The notes: generated by a model not told the origin, from the letters alone. A stretch of 64,000 bases of DNA from CBDFHV01 sp965247705 (GCA_965247705.1 CBDFHV010000031.1:39229-103228), one strand, 5' to 3'; shown: positions 1 through 9,143, counted from the first letter of the stretch. Program-made: numbers and translations.

Positions 1-248
1 AACCCCTGCGCACGGCGGGTCTGAACGGATACCTCCGTCACCCCCTTTACAGCGCCGGCTTTCTCATCCTGTGGGGTCGGGCGGTGGATCCGATGGGTCT
101 GGCCACCGCGATTTGGGCTTCGGCCTACCTGGTCATCGGCGCCCGGCTGGAGGAGCGGCGGCTGGTGGCCCTTTACGGCGACGCCTATGTCCGCTACCGG
201 GCCGCGGTGCCGGCCTTCATTCCCCGGATCAGCCGTCGCCACCGGTGA
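1..248 (+). CDS. Membrane methyltransferase of the isoprenylcysteine/MddA-like family, C-terminal part only
   Basis: The gene enters from the left edge and is read in the frame starting at base 3; 81 residues are visible before the TGA at 246-248. The C-terminal signature of small membrane methyltransferases (ICMT/PEMT/NnrU/MddA fold) is visible: G-Y-x-R-H-P-L-Y, then a hydrophobic helix, then E-E-R-x-L, Y-G-x-x-Y and V-P-x-F-I-P. These enzymes move a methyl group from S-adenosylmethionine to a thiol or lipid at the inner membrane. The spacing and LEER motif look most like methanethiol S-methyltransferase relatives, but the substrate cannot be fixed from this fragment. Its end overlaps the convergent penicillin-binding protein gene by 20 bp. 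Confidence 0.7.
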   Translation, partial: PLRTAGLNGYLRHPLYSAGFLILWGRAVDPMGLATAIWASAYLVIGARLEERRLVALYGDAYVRYRAAVPAFIPRISRRHR

Positions 249-2169
249 AACGGGCCAGGAGGTCGCGCCAGAAGCCTTCCTGGGGATCGGTGGTGGGGGA
301 GCCCTCCAGGCCGGGCAAAGGACGCGGCGGGAGCGTTCGGTGGGCGTCGGCCATCACCGCCCGCCACAGCCGGGCGGGAAGACCGCCGCCGGTAACGCCG
401 CGGGTGGGCCGGCCGTCGTCGTTGCCCATCCACACGCCGGCCACCCTATCGGCGCTATAGCCGATGAACCAGGCATCGCGAAAATCCTGGCTGGTCCCGG
501 TCTTGCCGGCCACCGGTCGGTCGAGGGCCGCGGCCCGGCCCGTGCCGTCGACGATCACGGCGCGCAGCATGCGGTTGGCCTGGCCCACGTGGCGGGGCTT
601 CAGGACTTGGCCGGAGCCGGTACCGGAACGCCGGTACAACGCCCTGCCTCCCGCGTCCCGGATCTCGAGAATGGCGTGGGGCCAGACGCCGCGTCCGCCA
701 TTGGCCAGCGGCGCGTAGGCCGCCGTCAGATCCAGCAGCGTGACCTCCGCGGCCCCCAGGGCGAGGCTGGGGTGAGCCGGCAAGTCGCCGCCGATGCCGA
801 GGCGATGGGCGAGGGACACCACTCGCTTTGGGCCGATCCGTCGGATCAGATCGGCGGCGACGGTATTGACCGATCGGGCAAGGGCATCTTCCAGGGTCAT
901 GGAACCCCGATGCTTGCCGTCGAAGTTGCGGGGCGTCCAGCCATCGACGGTAACCGGGCGGTCGACAACCGGCGAACCCGGTGCAAGCCCCGATTCGACG
1001 GCGGCCAGCCAGACGAAGGGCTTGAAGGCCGAGCCCGGCTGTCGTCGCGCCTGGACGGCCCGGTTGAACTGGCCCCGCTGATGGCGGCGCCCGCCCACCA
1101 TGGCGCGAACGCGGCCAACCGTATCCAGCACCACGACGGCGGCCTCGCTGACGGCGCGCGCCCGAGCCGGGCCGTCCAGGGCCTCCTTGACGTGGCGCTC
1201 CACCGCCCGCTGAAGATCCAGGTCGAGGCTGGTCACCACCACCAGGTCCCGATGGCCCGGCGTCACGTAATCCCCCACTTGCGCCAGCACCCAGTCGATG
1301 AAGTAGGGCGCGGGCGCGGACGAGGGGCCGGCCAGCCGGCGGTTCCCGGAGACATCGCGGGCGGCGCGGGCCTGGGCCGCGGTCACCGCGCCCGTCGCCA
1401 CCATGGCGCGGAGCACGACCCGGGTGCGGGCGGCGGCCCGCCGCGGCGCGTTGATCGGGTTGTCCCGGGACGGCGCCTTCAGGAGGCCCGCCAGCAGCGC
1501 CGACTGATAGAGCGTCATGGTGCGGGCCGGGCGGCTGAAGTAGCGCCGCGCCGCGGCCTCGACGCCATAGGCGCCAGCGCCGAAGTAGACCCGGTTCAGG
1601 TAGAGGGTGAGGATCTGGTCCTTGGTGAAGCGGCGCTCCAACCACAGGGCGAGGAGCAGTTCCTGAACCTTTCGCTTCACCGTCCGGTCCGGCGACAGGA
1701 ACAGGTTCTTGGCCACTTGCTGGGTAATGGTACTGCCGCCCTGGACGATGCGGCCGGCCCGCAGATTGGCGATCGCCGCCCGGGCCAGGCCCCAGAGGTC
1801 GACTCCCCCGTGGTCGTGGAACCGGCGGTCCTCGATGGCCATGACGGCCCGGGGCAGGTGGGTAGGAACGTCGGCCAGGCGGACCGGAACCCCGTAGAGG
1901 TCGCCCACGGTTTCAATCACCGTGCCGTCGGCCGCGGCGATGGCCACCGTCGGCCGGCGGGTGGCGGCGAGCGCTTCATCCAAGTCCGGAAGGTCGAGCG
2001 CATACCAGCCCGCGACGGCCGCCGCGGCAATGCCGGCCCAAATGACCAGCGTGCCGCCCCATACCACCAGCCGCGTCCACGGGCGCCGGCGACGCGGCGC
2101 GGCCTTGCGGCCGCGACCTTGCGGGCGGGGCGTGGTCTTGCGGGTCTTGGCGGCGCGGCGAATCGCCAT
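229..2169 (-). CDS. Class A penicillin-binding protein (PBP1A family), bifunctional glycosyltransferase/transpeptidase
   Basis: A 646-residue protein that polymerises and cross-links peptidoglycan at the periplasmic face of the inner membrane. A very basic N-terminal tail is followed by one membrane anchor (about residues 33-54). The GT51 glycosyltransferase domain has the catalytic Glu in IEDRRFHDHGG (about 113) and the GGSTITQQ motif (about 144-151). The transpeptidase domain shows SxxK as SAFK (380-383), SxN as SVN (433-435) and KTGTS (556-560), so both active sites look intact. The length suits a compact alphaproteobacterial PBP1A without a large C-terminal extension. It stands alone on the minus strand, 54 bp beyond the pentapeptide gene's stop. 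Which of pbpC, mrcA or pbpA it is cannot be fixed. Confidence 0.93.
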   Translation of the reverse strand: MAIRRAAKTRKTTPRPQGRGRKAAPRRRRPWTRLVVWGGTLVIWAGIAAAAVAGWYALDLPDLDEALAATRRPTVAIAAADGTVIETVGDLYGVPVRLADVPTHLPRAVMAIEDRRFHDHGGVDLWGLARAAIANLRAGRIVQGGSTITQQVAKNLFLSPDRTVKRKVQELLLALWLERRFTKDQILTLYLNRVYFGAGAYGVEAAARRYFSRPARTMTLYQSALLAGLLKAPSRDNPINAPRRAAARTRVVLRAMVATGAVTAAQARAARDVSGNRRLAGPSSAPAPYFIDWVLAQVGDYVTPGHRDLVVVTSLDLDLQRAVERHVKEALDGPARARAVSEAAVVVLDTVGRVRAMVGGRRHQRGQFNRAVQARRQPGSAFKPFVWLAAVESGLAPGSPVVDRPVTVDGWTPRNFDGKHRGSMTLEDALARSVNTVAADLIRRIGPKRVVSLAHRLGIGGDLPAHPSLALGAAEVTLLDLTAAYAPLANGGRGVWPHAILEIRDAGGRALYRRSGTGSGQVLKPRHVGQANRMLRAVIVDGTGRAAALDRPVAGKTGTSQDFRDAWFIGYSADRVAGVWMGNDDGRPTRGVTGGGLPARLWRAVMADAHRTLPPRPLPGLEGSPTTDPQEGFWRDLLARFTGGDG

Positions 2170-2223
2170 GCCTTGTTTGTCGGCGCGCCGGGTTAGGAAG
2201 CCGTTAACCGGAGCGCCAGACCG

Positions 2224-2622
2224 CTAAGACGTTTGGCAGCCGAGGAGGGCATGCAGGACGCCCGGATCAATCGTCGCGCCCTGCAAATTGCACCGCCAGA
2301 CTTCGGTCCCCGTCGTTTCGATTTGGCGCAAGTCGGCGCGCCGCAGGTCCGCGTCCGACAGATCGGCCCCGCTCAGCAGGGTGGCCACCAGCCGGGCACG
2401 CAGCATGACGGCGCCCGTGAAGTTGGCGCCCCGCAGGTCGGCGCCCGAGAGGTCGGCATCGGTGAGGATGGCCCCTCGTAGGTCGGCGTTGCGCAGGTCC
2501 GCTCCGCGAAGGCTGACGGCGTGCAGGTCGGCGCCCACCAACTGGGCCCGCGCACCGTCCTTGTCGCCGCGAAGCCAGGCCCCGTGGCCGCCGATGATGG
2601 TGTCGAGTTCGTCCTGGTTCAT
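2224..2622 (-). CDS. Pentapeptide-repeat protein encoded directly behind gyrB
   Basis: 132 residues starting at the ATG at 2622, preceded by a GGAGG ribosome site; a longer upstream reading is only gyrB shadow. After about 27 residues of lead-in come some 18 consecutive pentapeptides of the A(D/N)LxX type (GADLH, GADLR, NADLR, DADLS and so on), enough for four to five coils of a right-handed quadrilateral beta-helix. The gene lies 20 bp past the gyrB stop, so the two are probably co-transcribed. Some pentapeptide-repeat proteins (Qnr, MfpA, AlbG) bind DNA gyrase and protect it from toxins or quinolones. The position next to gyrB suggests, but does not prove, a gyrase-related role. The repeat array has no gap or extended loop. 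Confidence 0.85.
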   Translation of the reverse strand: MNQDELDTIIGGHGAWLRGDKDGARAQLVGADLHAVSLRGADLRNADLRGAILTDADLSGADLRGANFTGAVMLRARLVATLLSGADLSDADLRRADLRQIETTGTEVWRCNLQGATIDPGVLHALLGCQTS

Positions 2623-2642
2623 GGGGGCCTCCACAATGCCGC

Positions 2643-5111
2643 TCAGACGTCCAGATTGGCGACCTTCAGCGCGTTGCGCTGGATGAACTCCCGGCGCGGG
2701 TCGACGGCGTCGCCCATGAGCGTGGAGAACACGTCTTCCGCATTGTCGGCGTGGCTGACCTTGACCTGAAGCAGGGCACGGACTTCCGGATCCAGCGTCG
2801 TTTCCCAAAGCTGTTCCGGGTTCATTTCCCCCAGGCCTTTGTAACGCTGCATGGAAACACCCTTGCGGCCGAGGCCCATGACGGCGTCGAGCAGGGCAAC
2901 CGGCCCGGTGACCGGGAATTCCTCTTCCTTGGCGAGGAGGGTCCCATGGCGGGCGTAAGATTCCTGCAGGGCCGCGGCCTTCTCGTCCAGGCGCCGGGCG
3001 TCGGCGCTGCGGATCAAGGCGCCGTCGATGAAATGGCGCTCGGTAACGCCGCGCAGGGTCCGTGAGAAGGTCAGTCCCCCGTCGGGCAGGGTTTCGCCCT
3101 TCCACCCCCGCTCCAAGGGTGGCGCCAGGGCATCGAGGCGGCGGGCGATATAGCTGGCGGACTCGCCAGCCAATTTGAAATCGGAGAGGATATCCGGATT
3201 CAAGGCGCCAAGAATCGCCGCCTGTTCGACGATGGGCAGTGGTACATGGCGCGATAGCTGGTCCAGCATCTTCTTGATCGCCCGGGCCTCCACCACCAAC
3301 GCGCCCAGTTCCTTGCCGGCCACCTGGGCGCCGTCGTGGCGGTTGAGCACCGCGCCCTCGTCGATGGTGGCGGAAAGCAGGTAGTTTTCCAGGGCCGCGT
3401 CATCCTTCAGGTAGACCTCTGAGTTGCCGCGCTTGGCCCGGTAAAGGGGCGGCTGGGCGATATAGAGGTATCCGCGATCGATGATCTCGGACATCTGGCG
3501 ATAGAAGAACGTCAGCAGAAGGGTTCGGATGTGACTGCCGTCCACGTCGGCGTCGGTCATGATGATGATCTTGTGGTAGCGGCACTTGTCGGCGTCGAAA
3601 TCCTCCGGGCCGATGCCCGTGCCGAGGGCGGTGATCAGGGTGCCGATTTCCGCCGAGCCCAGCATTTTGTCGAAGCGAGCCCGCTCCACGTTCAGGATCT
3701 TGCCGCGCATGGGCAGGATCGCCTGACGGGCCCGGTCCCGGCCCTGCTTGGCGGAACCGCCGGCGGAATCGCCCTCGACGATGAACAGCTCGCTCAGCGC
3801 CGGATCGCGCTCCTGGCAGTCGGCGAGCTTTCCAGGCAGCGACGAGATGTCCAGCGCCCCCTTGCGGCGGGTGAGTTCGCGGGCCTTGCGGGCCGCCTCG
3901 CGGGCGGCGGCGGCTTCGACGATCTTGCCGATCACCCGCCGGGCCTCGGCCGGGTGCTCCTCGAACCACTGGCCGAGCTGGTCGGCGACCACCCCCTCGA
4001 CCACCGGCCGTACCTCGGAAGACACCAGCTTGTCCTTGGTCTGAGACGAGAACTTGGGGTCCGGGACCTTGATCGAAAGGACGCAGGTCAGGGCTTCCCG
4101 GGCGTCATCCCCGGTAATCGCCACCTTGGCCTTCTTGGCGATGCCGCTTTCCACCGCGTAGGCGTTGATGGTGCGGGTGAGCGCGCCGCGGAATCCCGCC
4201 AGGTGAGTGCCGCCGTCCCGCTGGGGGATGTTGTTGGTAAAGCACAGCATGGTCTCGTGGTAGCTGTCGTTCCACTGCATCGCCAATTCGACCACCGTGC
4301 CGTCCCGTTCCTGGGAGACCGTGATCGGCGGCTTGAAAAGGGGCGTCTTGGCCCGGTCCAGGTAGCCGATAAAGGCCTCCAGGCCGCCCTCGTAGTGAAG
4401 GTCTACCGTATTGCTTTCGACGCCCCGATCGTCGGTGAAGGTGAGCGCCACGCCCGAATTCAGGAACGCCAACTCGCGGAGCCGGTGCTCCAGGGTGGCG
4501 AAGTCGAACTCCAGGTTGGTGAACGTTTCCGGCGACGGGTGGAAGGTGATCTCCGTGCCGGTGCGGGGTTTCGTCCCGCCCGTCGCCTCTTCGTCCAACG
4601 GTGCGTCGCCGGTCACGGCCAGGGGCGCCTCGGCCTCGCCGTCGCGGAAGCGGACGAAGTGCTCCTTGCCGTCGCGCCAGATCTTGAGGTCCAGGATCGA
4701 CGAAAGCGCGTTCACCACCGAGACGCCGACCCCGTGGAGGCCGCCGGAGACCTTGTAGGAGTTCTGGTCGAACTTACCGCCGGCATGCAGTTGGGTCATG
4801 ATGACCTCGGCCGCCGATACGCCCTCCTCATGGTGGATATCCACCGGAATGCCGCGGCCGTTGTCGGAAACGGTGACGGACCCGTCGGCATTGAGGATCA
4901 CCACGACCCGGTCGCAATGGCCGGCCAGCGCTTCGTCGATGGCGTTGTCCACCACTTCGTAGACCATGTGGTGGAGGCCCGACCCGTCGTCCGTATCGCC
5001 GATGTACATCCCCGGACGCTTGCGCACCGCTTCCAGGCCGCGCAGGACCTTGATGGATTCGGCGTCGTAGGAGTCCGGGTCGCCGCCGTTGCCGGGAGTA
5101 AAATCGCTCAT
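2643..5111 (-). CDS. gyrB: DNA gyrase subunit B
   Basis: 822 residues. The ATPase half shows the GHKL motifs DNAIDEA, GRGIPVD and GGLHGVG; the TOPRIM region carries EGDSAGGSAKQGRD and DADVDGSHIRTLL; the C-terminus has QRYKGLGEMN. With GyrA it introduces negative supercoils using ATP. The start is the ATG at 5111, which overlaps the recF stop by 4 bp (ATGA), indicating translational coupling. A longer upstream reading frame is recF antisense shadow. It is the last gene of the dnaN-recF-gyrB block before the pentapeptide gene. The length is close to the usual 805-820 residues of alphaproteobacterial GyrB. Confidence 0.98.
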   Translation of the reverse strand: MSDFTPGNGGDPDSYDAESIKVLRGLEAVRKRPGMYIGDTDDGSGLHHMVYEVVDNAIDEALAGHCDRVVVILNADGSVTVSDNGRGIPVDIHHEEGVSAAEVIMTQLHAGGKFDQNSYKVSGGLHGVGVSVVNALSSILDLKIWRDGKEHFVRFRDGEAEAPLAVTGDAPLDEEATGGTKPRTGTEITFHPSPETFTNLEFDFATLEHRLRELAFLNSGVALTFTDDRGVESNTVDLHYEGGLEAFIGYLDRAKTPLFKPPITVSQERDGTVVELAMQWNDSYHETMLCFTNNIPQRDGGTHLAGFRGALTRTINAYAVESGIAKKAKVAITGDDAREALTCVLSIKVPDPKFSSQTKDKLVSSEVRPVVEGVVADQLGQWFEEHPAEARRVIGKIVEAAAAREAARKARELTRRKGALDISSLPGKLADCQERDPALSELFIVEGDSAGGSAKQGRDRARQAILPMRGKILNVERARFDKMLGSAEIGTLITALGTGIGPEDFDADKCRYHKIIIMTDADVDGSHIRTLLLTFFYRQMSEIIDRGYLYIAQPPLYRAKRGNSEVYLKDDAALENYLLSATIDEGAVLNRHDGAQVAGKELGALVVEARAIKKMLDQLSRHVPLPIVEQAAILGALNPDILSDFKLAGESASYIARRLDALAPPLERGWKGETLPDGGLTFSRTLRGVTERHFIDGALIRSADARRLDEKAAALQESYARHGTLLAKEEEFPVTGPVALLDAVMGLGRKGVSMQRYKGLGEMNPEQLWETTLDPEVRALLQVKVSHADNAEDVFSTLMGDAVDPRREFIQRNALKVANLDV

Positions 5112-6385
5112 CGGCCCAGGGCCCCGGCTGGCGTTGGCGAGATTGTGCCGTTGTCCACGCGCAGAATCGGCGTGTCGTCGGCGATGGGGGCGAAGGCTCG
5201 GGAATCGGTGCCGGTAAGCCAGGCCTGGGCCCCGGTCTCGCGCAGGGTATCGAAAAGGGCCCGCCGGCGAGGCGCGTCGAGGTGGGCCGCCACTTCGTCC
5301 AACAGCAGAATCGGCGGGTATCCCCGCTCCAGGGCCTGCAGGCGGGCGTCGGCCAGAACGATGGCGATCAGGACGGCCTTCTGCTCGCCGGTCGAACACT
5401 GATCCATGGGCAGATCCTTGTCCCGATGGCGAACCGCGATGTCGCTTCGGTGGGGGCCTATACCGGCGCCCCCCGTCTGGGCGTCATCGTCCCGCTGGTT
5501 GGCGAGGCCGCGACGGATACGCTCTTCCACGTCCAGGGCCGGCCCTTCCTCCAGCCACGCCTCCACCATGCCCTTGAGCGCGAGCCCGGCCCGGGGGAAA
5601 GCACCCCCCTCGGCGGCGCACACCTGGTCCAGGCGCTGGACCAGGTCGCGCCGCGCGGCGGCGATGGCGACGCCGCGGGTGGCCAGGGTGTCCTCCACGG
5701 CGGAAAGCCAAGCCGGATCGGCCCGCCGGCCGGGGGCCTGCTCACGCAGCAGCCGCGTCCGCTCTCGAAGCGCCTGTTCATAGGCCGCCAGGCGCCCGGC
5801 GTGGGCGGGATCGAACCCGAAAACCATGCGGTCGAGAAACCGGCGCCGGGCCGCCGGGCCATCGTCGAAGATCCGGTCCATGCGCGGCGTCAGCCACACC
5901 ATGCTGACCACTTCGGCGAGAGAGGCCTGGCCGCGGGCGGTTTCACCGTCGATGCGCACGCCGCGCCTTTCGCCGCCCGACGAACTCGAAGCACCCGTGC
6001 AGCCGGTACCCAGGCGGATCGTCTCGCCGTGCCGCACGACCCGCGCCGACACGGCCCAGGCACCGCCACGCCCTTGCCCGTCTTCGCCCGCGACGCGGCG
6101 GGCGAGGTCGCTCAGCCGGGCGCCACGCAGGCCGCGGCCGGGGGCGAGGAAGGAAAGCGCTTCCAAGAGGTTGGTCTTGCCCGCGCCGTTGGGGCCGACC
6201 AGGGCTACCACACTGTTCGCGCCGTCCGAGTTGTCCGGCGCCTCGAGCCGCAGGGCGGCGTAGTTTCGAAAGTCCGTCAGGTCCAGACGGCTTACCGCGA
6301 GGCCCCCGCGGGCCGGTTCGGATACGGCGGGATCGCCGTCCGCCCGGGGATCGGCCGCGGCGTCGACGGCGGCGAGGCGCGTCAT
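5108..6385 (-). CDS. recF: DNA replication/repair protein RecF
   Basis: 425 residues. The SMC-like ATPase has a Walker A motif (GPNGAGKTNLLEAL), the ABC signature region CSTGEQK and Walker B PILLLDEVAAHLD. RecF helps load RecA at single-strand gaps, acting with RecO and RecR. The ATG at 6385 overlaps the dnaN stop by 4 bp, and the stop overlaps the gyrB start by 4 bp, so the three genes are translationally coupled. There are about 26 extra residues before the conserved LDLTDFRNY start of the ATPase fold. An internal start near the beginning of that motif is possible, but the ATGA overlap favours the longer form. The protein is somewhat long for RecF (usually 360-390). Confidence 0.95.
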   Translation of the reverse strand: MTRLAAVDAAADPRADGDPAVSEPARGGLAVSRLDLTDFRNYAALRLEAPDNSDGANSVVALVGPNGAGKTNLLEALSFLAPGRGLRGARLSDLARRVAGEDGQGRGGAWAVSARVVRHGETIRLGTGCTGASSSSGGERRGVRIDGETARGQASLAEVVSMVWLTPRMDRIFDDGPAARRRFLDRMVFGFDPAHAGRLAAYEQALRERTRLLREQAPGRRADPAWLSAVEDTLATRGVAIAAARRDLVQRLDQVCAAEGGAFPRAGLALKGMVEAWLEEGPALDVEERIRRGLANQRDDDAQTGGAGIGPHRSDIAVRHRDKDLPMDQCSTGEQKAVLIAIVLADARLQALERGYPPILLLDEVAAHLDAPRRRALFDTLRETGAQAWLTGTDSRAFAPIADDTPILRVDNGTISPTPAGALGR

Positions 6386-7500
6386 ACCCGCATGGGCATC
6401 AGAACGTAGGTGGCGCTGGCGTCGCCCACCTCGCGCACCACCGTGGGCGAGGCGCCGTCGGCCATGACGAACTGGGCCGCGTCCCCTTCGATCTGCTGGG
6501 TGACATCCAGGAGGTATCGGGAATTGAAACCGATCTCGAGGTCCCCGTCGTTGTAGTTGATCTCCAGTTCCTCGCTGGCGGTGCCAAACTCCGGGCTGTT
6601 GGCCGACAGCACCAGGGTGCCATTGCCCAAGGACAGCTTGACCGCCCGGGATTTCTCGCTGGAGATGGCCGATACCCGGTCGACGGCATCGGCGAAGTGC
6701 TTGCGGTTGACCTCGAGAACCTTGTCGTTGCCGACGGGAATGACCCGCTCGTAGTCCGGGAAGGTGCCGTCGATGAGCTTCGAGGTCAGGACGCTGCCGT
6801 CGAAGGCGAAGCGGATCTTGGTCTCCGACAGGGAAACGGCGACGTCGCCGCTGATGTCCTCGAGCAGGCGGCGCACCTCGCCCACGGTCTTGCGGGGCAC
6901 GATAACGCCCGGCATGCCGGCGGCGCCCGCCGGTTGCGGCACCTCGACACTGGCCAGGCGGTGGCCGTCGGTGGCCACGGCGCGCAGAACGTCGACGCTG
7001 TCGTGCACCACCGTATGCAGGTAGATGCCGTTGAGGTAGTAGCGGGTTTCCTCGGTCGAGATGGCGAACCGGGTGCGGTCGATCAGGCTCTTGAGGTCGG
7101 TTGCCGCCAGGGAGAACTGGTGCGGATACTCACCGCCGCCCATGACCGGGAACTCCGCCACCGGCAGGCAGGTCAGCGCGAATCGGGACCGGCCGGACCT
7201 GAGGGTGAGGCGGCCCTCGTCGGCGGCGCCGTCCAGCTCCACCTGCGCGCCCTCGGGAAGCTTGCGCACGATGTCGTAGAACGTGTGCGCGTGCACCGTG
7301 GTGGCGCCGTCGCGGGCCACCTCGCAGGGCGCCTCGTCGACCATGTCCAGATCCATGTCGGTGGCGTTCAGGCTCAACCGCCCGTCGGCGGACTCCAGCT
7401 TTACGTTGGACAGGACGGGAATGGTGTTGCGCCGTTCGACGACGCTCTGCACGTGCCCCAGCGCCTTGATCAGGGCGGCCCGTTCGATGGTCAGTTTCAT
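6382..7500 (-). CDS. dnaN: DNA polymerase III sliding clamp (beta subunit)
   Basis: 372 residues, the standard length, starting with the typical MKLTIERAAL at the ATG at 7500. The three repeated clamp domains end in YVLMPMRV, the usual C-terminus of beta clamps. The homodimer encircles DNA and holds Pol III and other enzymes. A perfect TATAAT box lies about 115 bp upstream on the same strand, so dnaN-recF-gyrB may be transcribed separately from dnaA, which ends 177 bp upstream. The longer reading frame upstream of the ATG lacks family similarity. Confidence 0.98.
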   Translation of the reverse strand: MKLTIERAALIKALGHVQSVVERRNTIPVLSNVKLESADGRLSLNATDMDLDMVDEAPCEVARDGATTVHAHTFYDIVRKLPEGAQVELDGAADEGRLTLRSGRSRFALTCLPVAEFPVMGGGEYPHQFSLAATDLKSLIDRTRFAISTEETRYYLNGIYLHTVVHDSVDVLRAVATDGHRLASVEVPQPAGAAGMPGVIVPRKTVGEVRRLLEDISGDVAVSLSETKIRFAFDGSVLTSKLIDGTFPDYERVIPVGNDKVLEVNRKHFADAVDRVSAISSEKSRAVKLSLGNGTLVLSANSPEFGTASEELEINYNDGDLEIGFNSRYLLDVTQQIEGDAAQFVMADGASPTVVREVGDASATYVLMPMRV

Positions 7501-7612
7501 GTTGTCACGGCGTCTTTCGGGGCGCCATCGACGCCGGCCACGGGCCGAGCCGATCAAGGCCACCGCAATGCATTAAGATCAGGGCCTCGCGCGACCCTTG
7601 GAGAAGCGAAAC

Positions 7613-7641
7613 ATTATAGCAAAAGGCCTTGGAATCCGAAG
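7613..7641 (-). promoter_or_regulatory. Candidate sigma-70 promoter for dnaN-recF-gyrB
   Basis: On the minus strand a perfect TATAAT (-10) occupies 7618-7613. A poor -35 (TTCGGA or CTTCGG) lies 16-17 bp upstream at about 7636-7641. Transcription would start near 7606, giving a leader of about 105 nt before dnaN. It sits in the 176-bp dnaA-dnaN gap, where promoters are expected. Confidence 0.5.
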
Positions 7642-7676
7642 CGAATTCGTCACCGGCGGGTGCCGGCGACGGCCCC

Positions 7677-9143
7677 TCAGGCCTCCAGCATTCGGCGCAG
7701 CAGTTCGACATCCTCGGCAAAGCTGGGATCGTGCTCGCGAAGCTCGTCCACCCTGCGTACGGCATGCATCACCGTGGTATGGTCACGGCCGCCGAATTTG
7801 CGCCCGATCTCCGGCAGCGAGCGCGCCGTAAGATGTTTCGCCAGGTACATGGCCACCTGTCGGGGGCGGGCAACCGAGCGGGCGCGGCGCGCCGAATGCA
7901 TGTCCGAAACCCGCACGTTGAAATGCTCGGCGACCCGCTTCTGGATCTCCTCGATGGTGATCCGCCGCTCGTTGACCCTGAGCAGATCGTGCAGGACCTC
8001 GTGGATGGTCTCCAAGGTGATGTCGCGGCCGACCAGTTGGGCATGGGCCACAACCCGATTGAGCGCCCCTTCCAGGTCGCGCACGTTGGAGGTGATCTTG
8101 TGGGCCAGGAACTCGAGAATCCGTCCCGAGATCTTGACCCCGAACTGCTCCGCCTTGGACTGGAGAATACCCAGGCGAAGTTCATAGGTGGTGGCGTGGA
8201 TGTCGGCCACGAGGCCGCAGTTCAGACGTGACTTCAGGCGCTCCTCCATGCCTTCCAGATCGGACGGCGACTTGTCCGCCGAGACGACGATCTGGCGCCC
8301 CTGGTCGACCAGGGCGTTGAAGGTGTGGAAGAACTCCTCCTGGGTGGACTCCTTGCCGCCAATGAACTGGACGTCATCGATCATCAGGACGTCGACCGAC
8401 CGGAATTGGTCCTTGAAGTCCACCGTATTGTGCCCGCGCAGCGCCCGGATGAACTGATACATGAACTTCTCCGCCGACAGGTAGATCACCGTGCGGCGGG
8501 GATCCCTCAAACGGATGTTCCAGGCGATGGCATGCATCAAGTGGGTCTTGCCCAGGCCGACGCCGCCATACAGGAACAGGGGATTGAACGGCACCGAGGG
8601 GGCCTCGGCCACCCGGCGGGCGGCGGCATAGGCGAACTCGTTGGGCTTGCCGACGACGAAGTTCTCGAAGATGAAGCGGGGGTCAAGGGGAGCGCTGATC
8701 TCGGTATGCCGAGCGTCACTCGATCCGCTCGGCCCGCCCGACGGCGCCTCGCCGCCGACGACACTTCCCGCGACACGCGCCGGTGCCGGACCCGGCGCCG
8801 GTTGGCTGACCCCATGATCGGCCCGCACCATGATGTCGACCGCGCCGATGGCCGGGTTTTCCCGATGCCACAGGCCCTTCAGGCGATCCAGATAGTGGGC
8901 GATGACCCAGTCGCGCATGAAGCGGGTGGGCGCGCTGAGCTGCACCCGGCCCTTGGCCACGTCGCGGGCCTTCATCGGCTTCAGCCAGCTGCGATAGGCG
9001 GCGTCGCCGATTTCCTCGCGCATCTCGCCGCGGACGCGGGACCACTGGGCTTCGATCGTCTGGGCTTCGATCGTCTGGGCTTCGATCGTCTGGGCTTCGG
9101 TCATTTGGGCTTCGGTCATGTTGTCGCTCTCGATGCGGTCCAT
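7677..9143 (-). CDS. dnaA: Chromosomal replication initiator DnaA, with a tandem TIEAQ repeat at its N-terminus
   Basis: 488 residues from the ATG at 9143 (MDRIESDNMTEAQ); a second ATG at 9120 is possible. Domain I begins near WSRVRGEM and continues through AAYRSWLKPMKA. The AAA+ domain has Walker A GGVGLGKTHLMHA and Walker B LMIDDVQFIGG, and the C-terminal DnaA-box-binding domain contains GGRDHTTVMHA. It opens oriC and recruits helicase. Unusual: residues 9-33 are five near-identical pentapeptides (MTEAQ x2 then TIEAQ x3), encoded by five 15-bp tandem repeats at 9046-9120. These precede the conserved helicase-interaction domain. Three 16-bp direct repeats lie just upstream of the start. Confidence 0.96.
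   Translation of the reverse strand: MDRIESDNMTEAQMTEAQTIEAQTIEAQTIEAQWSRVRGEMREEIGDAAYRSWLKPMKARDVAKGRVQLSAPTRFMRDWVIAHYLDRLKGLWHRENPAIGAVDIMVRADHGVSQPAPGPAPARVAGSVVGGEAPSGGPSGSSDARHTEISAPLDPRFIFENFVVGKPNEFAYAAARRVAEAPSVPFNPLFLYGGVGLGKTHLMHAIAWNIRLRDPRRTVIYLSAEKFMYQFIRALRGHNTVDFKDQFRSVDVLMIDDVQFIGGKESTQEEFFHTFNALVDQGRQIVVSADKSPSDLEGMEERLKSRLNCGLVADIHATTYELRLGILQSKAEQFGVKISGRILEFLAHKITSNVRDLEGALNRVVAHAQLVGRDITLETIHEVLHDLLRVNERRITIEEIQKRVAEHFNVRVSDMHSARRARSVARPRQVAMYLAKHLTARSLPEIGRKFGGRDHTTVMHAVRRVDELREHDPSFAEDVELLRRMLEA
9046..9120 (-). repeat. Five 15-bp in-frame tandem repeats in the 5' end of dnaA
   Basis: Units begin at 9046, 9061, 9076, 9091 and 9106. The first three are identical (TGGGCTTCGATCGTC on the plus strand); the last two differ at a few bases (TGGGCTTCGGTCATT/G). 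Each encodes one TIEAQ or MTEAQ pentapeptide. The length of 15 bp keeps the frame, so copy-number change would lengthen or shorten DnaA without disrupting it. Confidence 0.9.

Noticed and set aside
187..2196. Long open frame on the plus strand opposite the penicillin-binding protein gene
   Set aside because: It is antisense shadow caused by high G+C content; the minus-strand frame has all PBP1A motifs. The same applies to other long frames opposite gyrB, pnp, infB, nusA and glnD.
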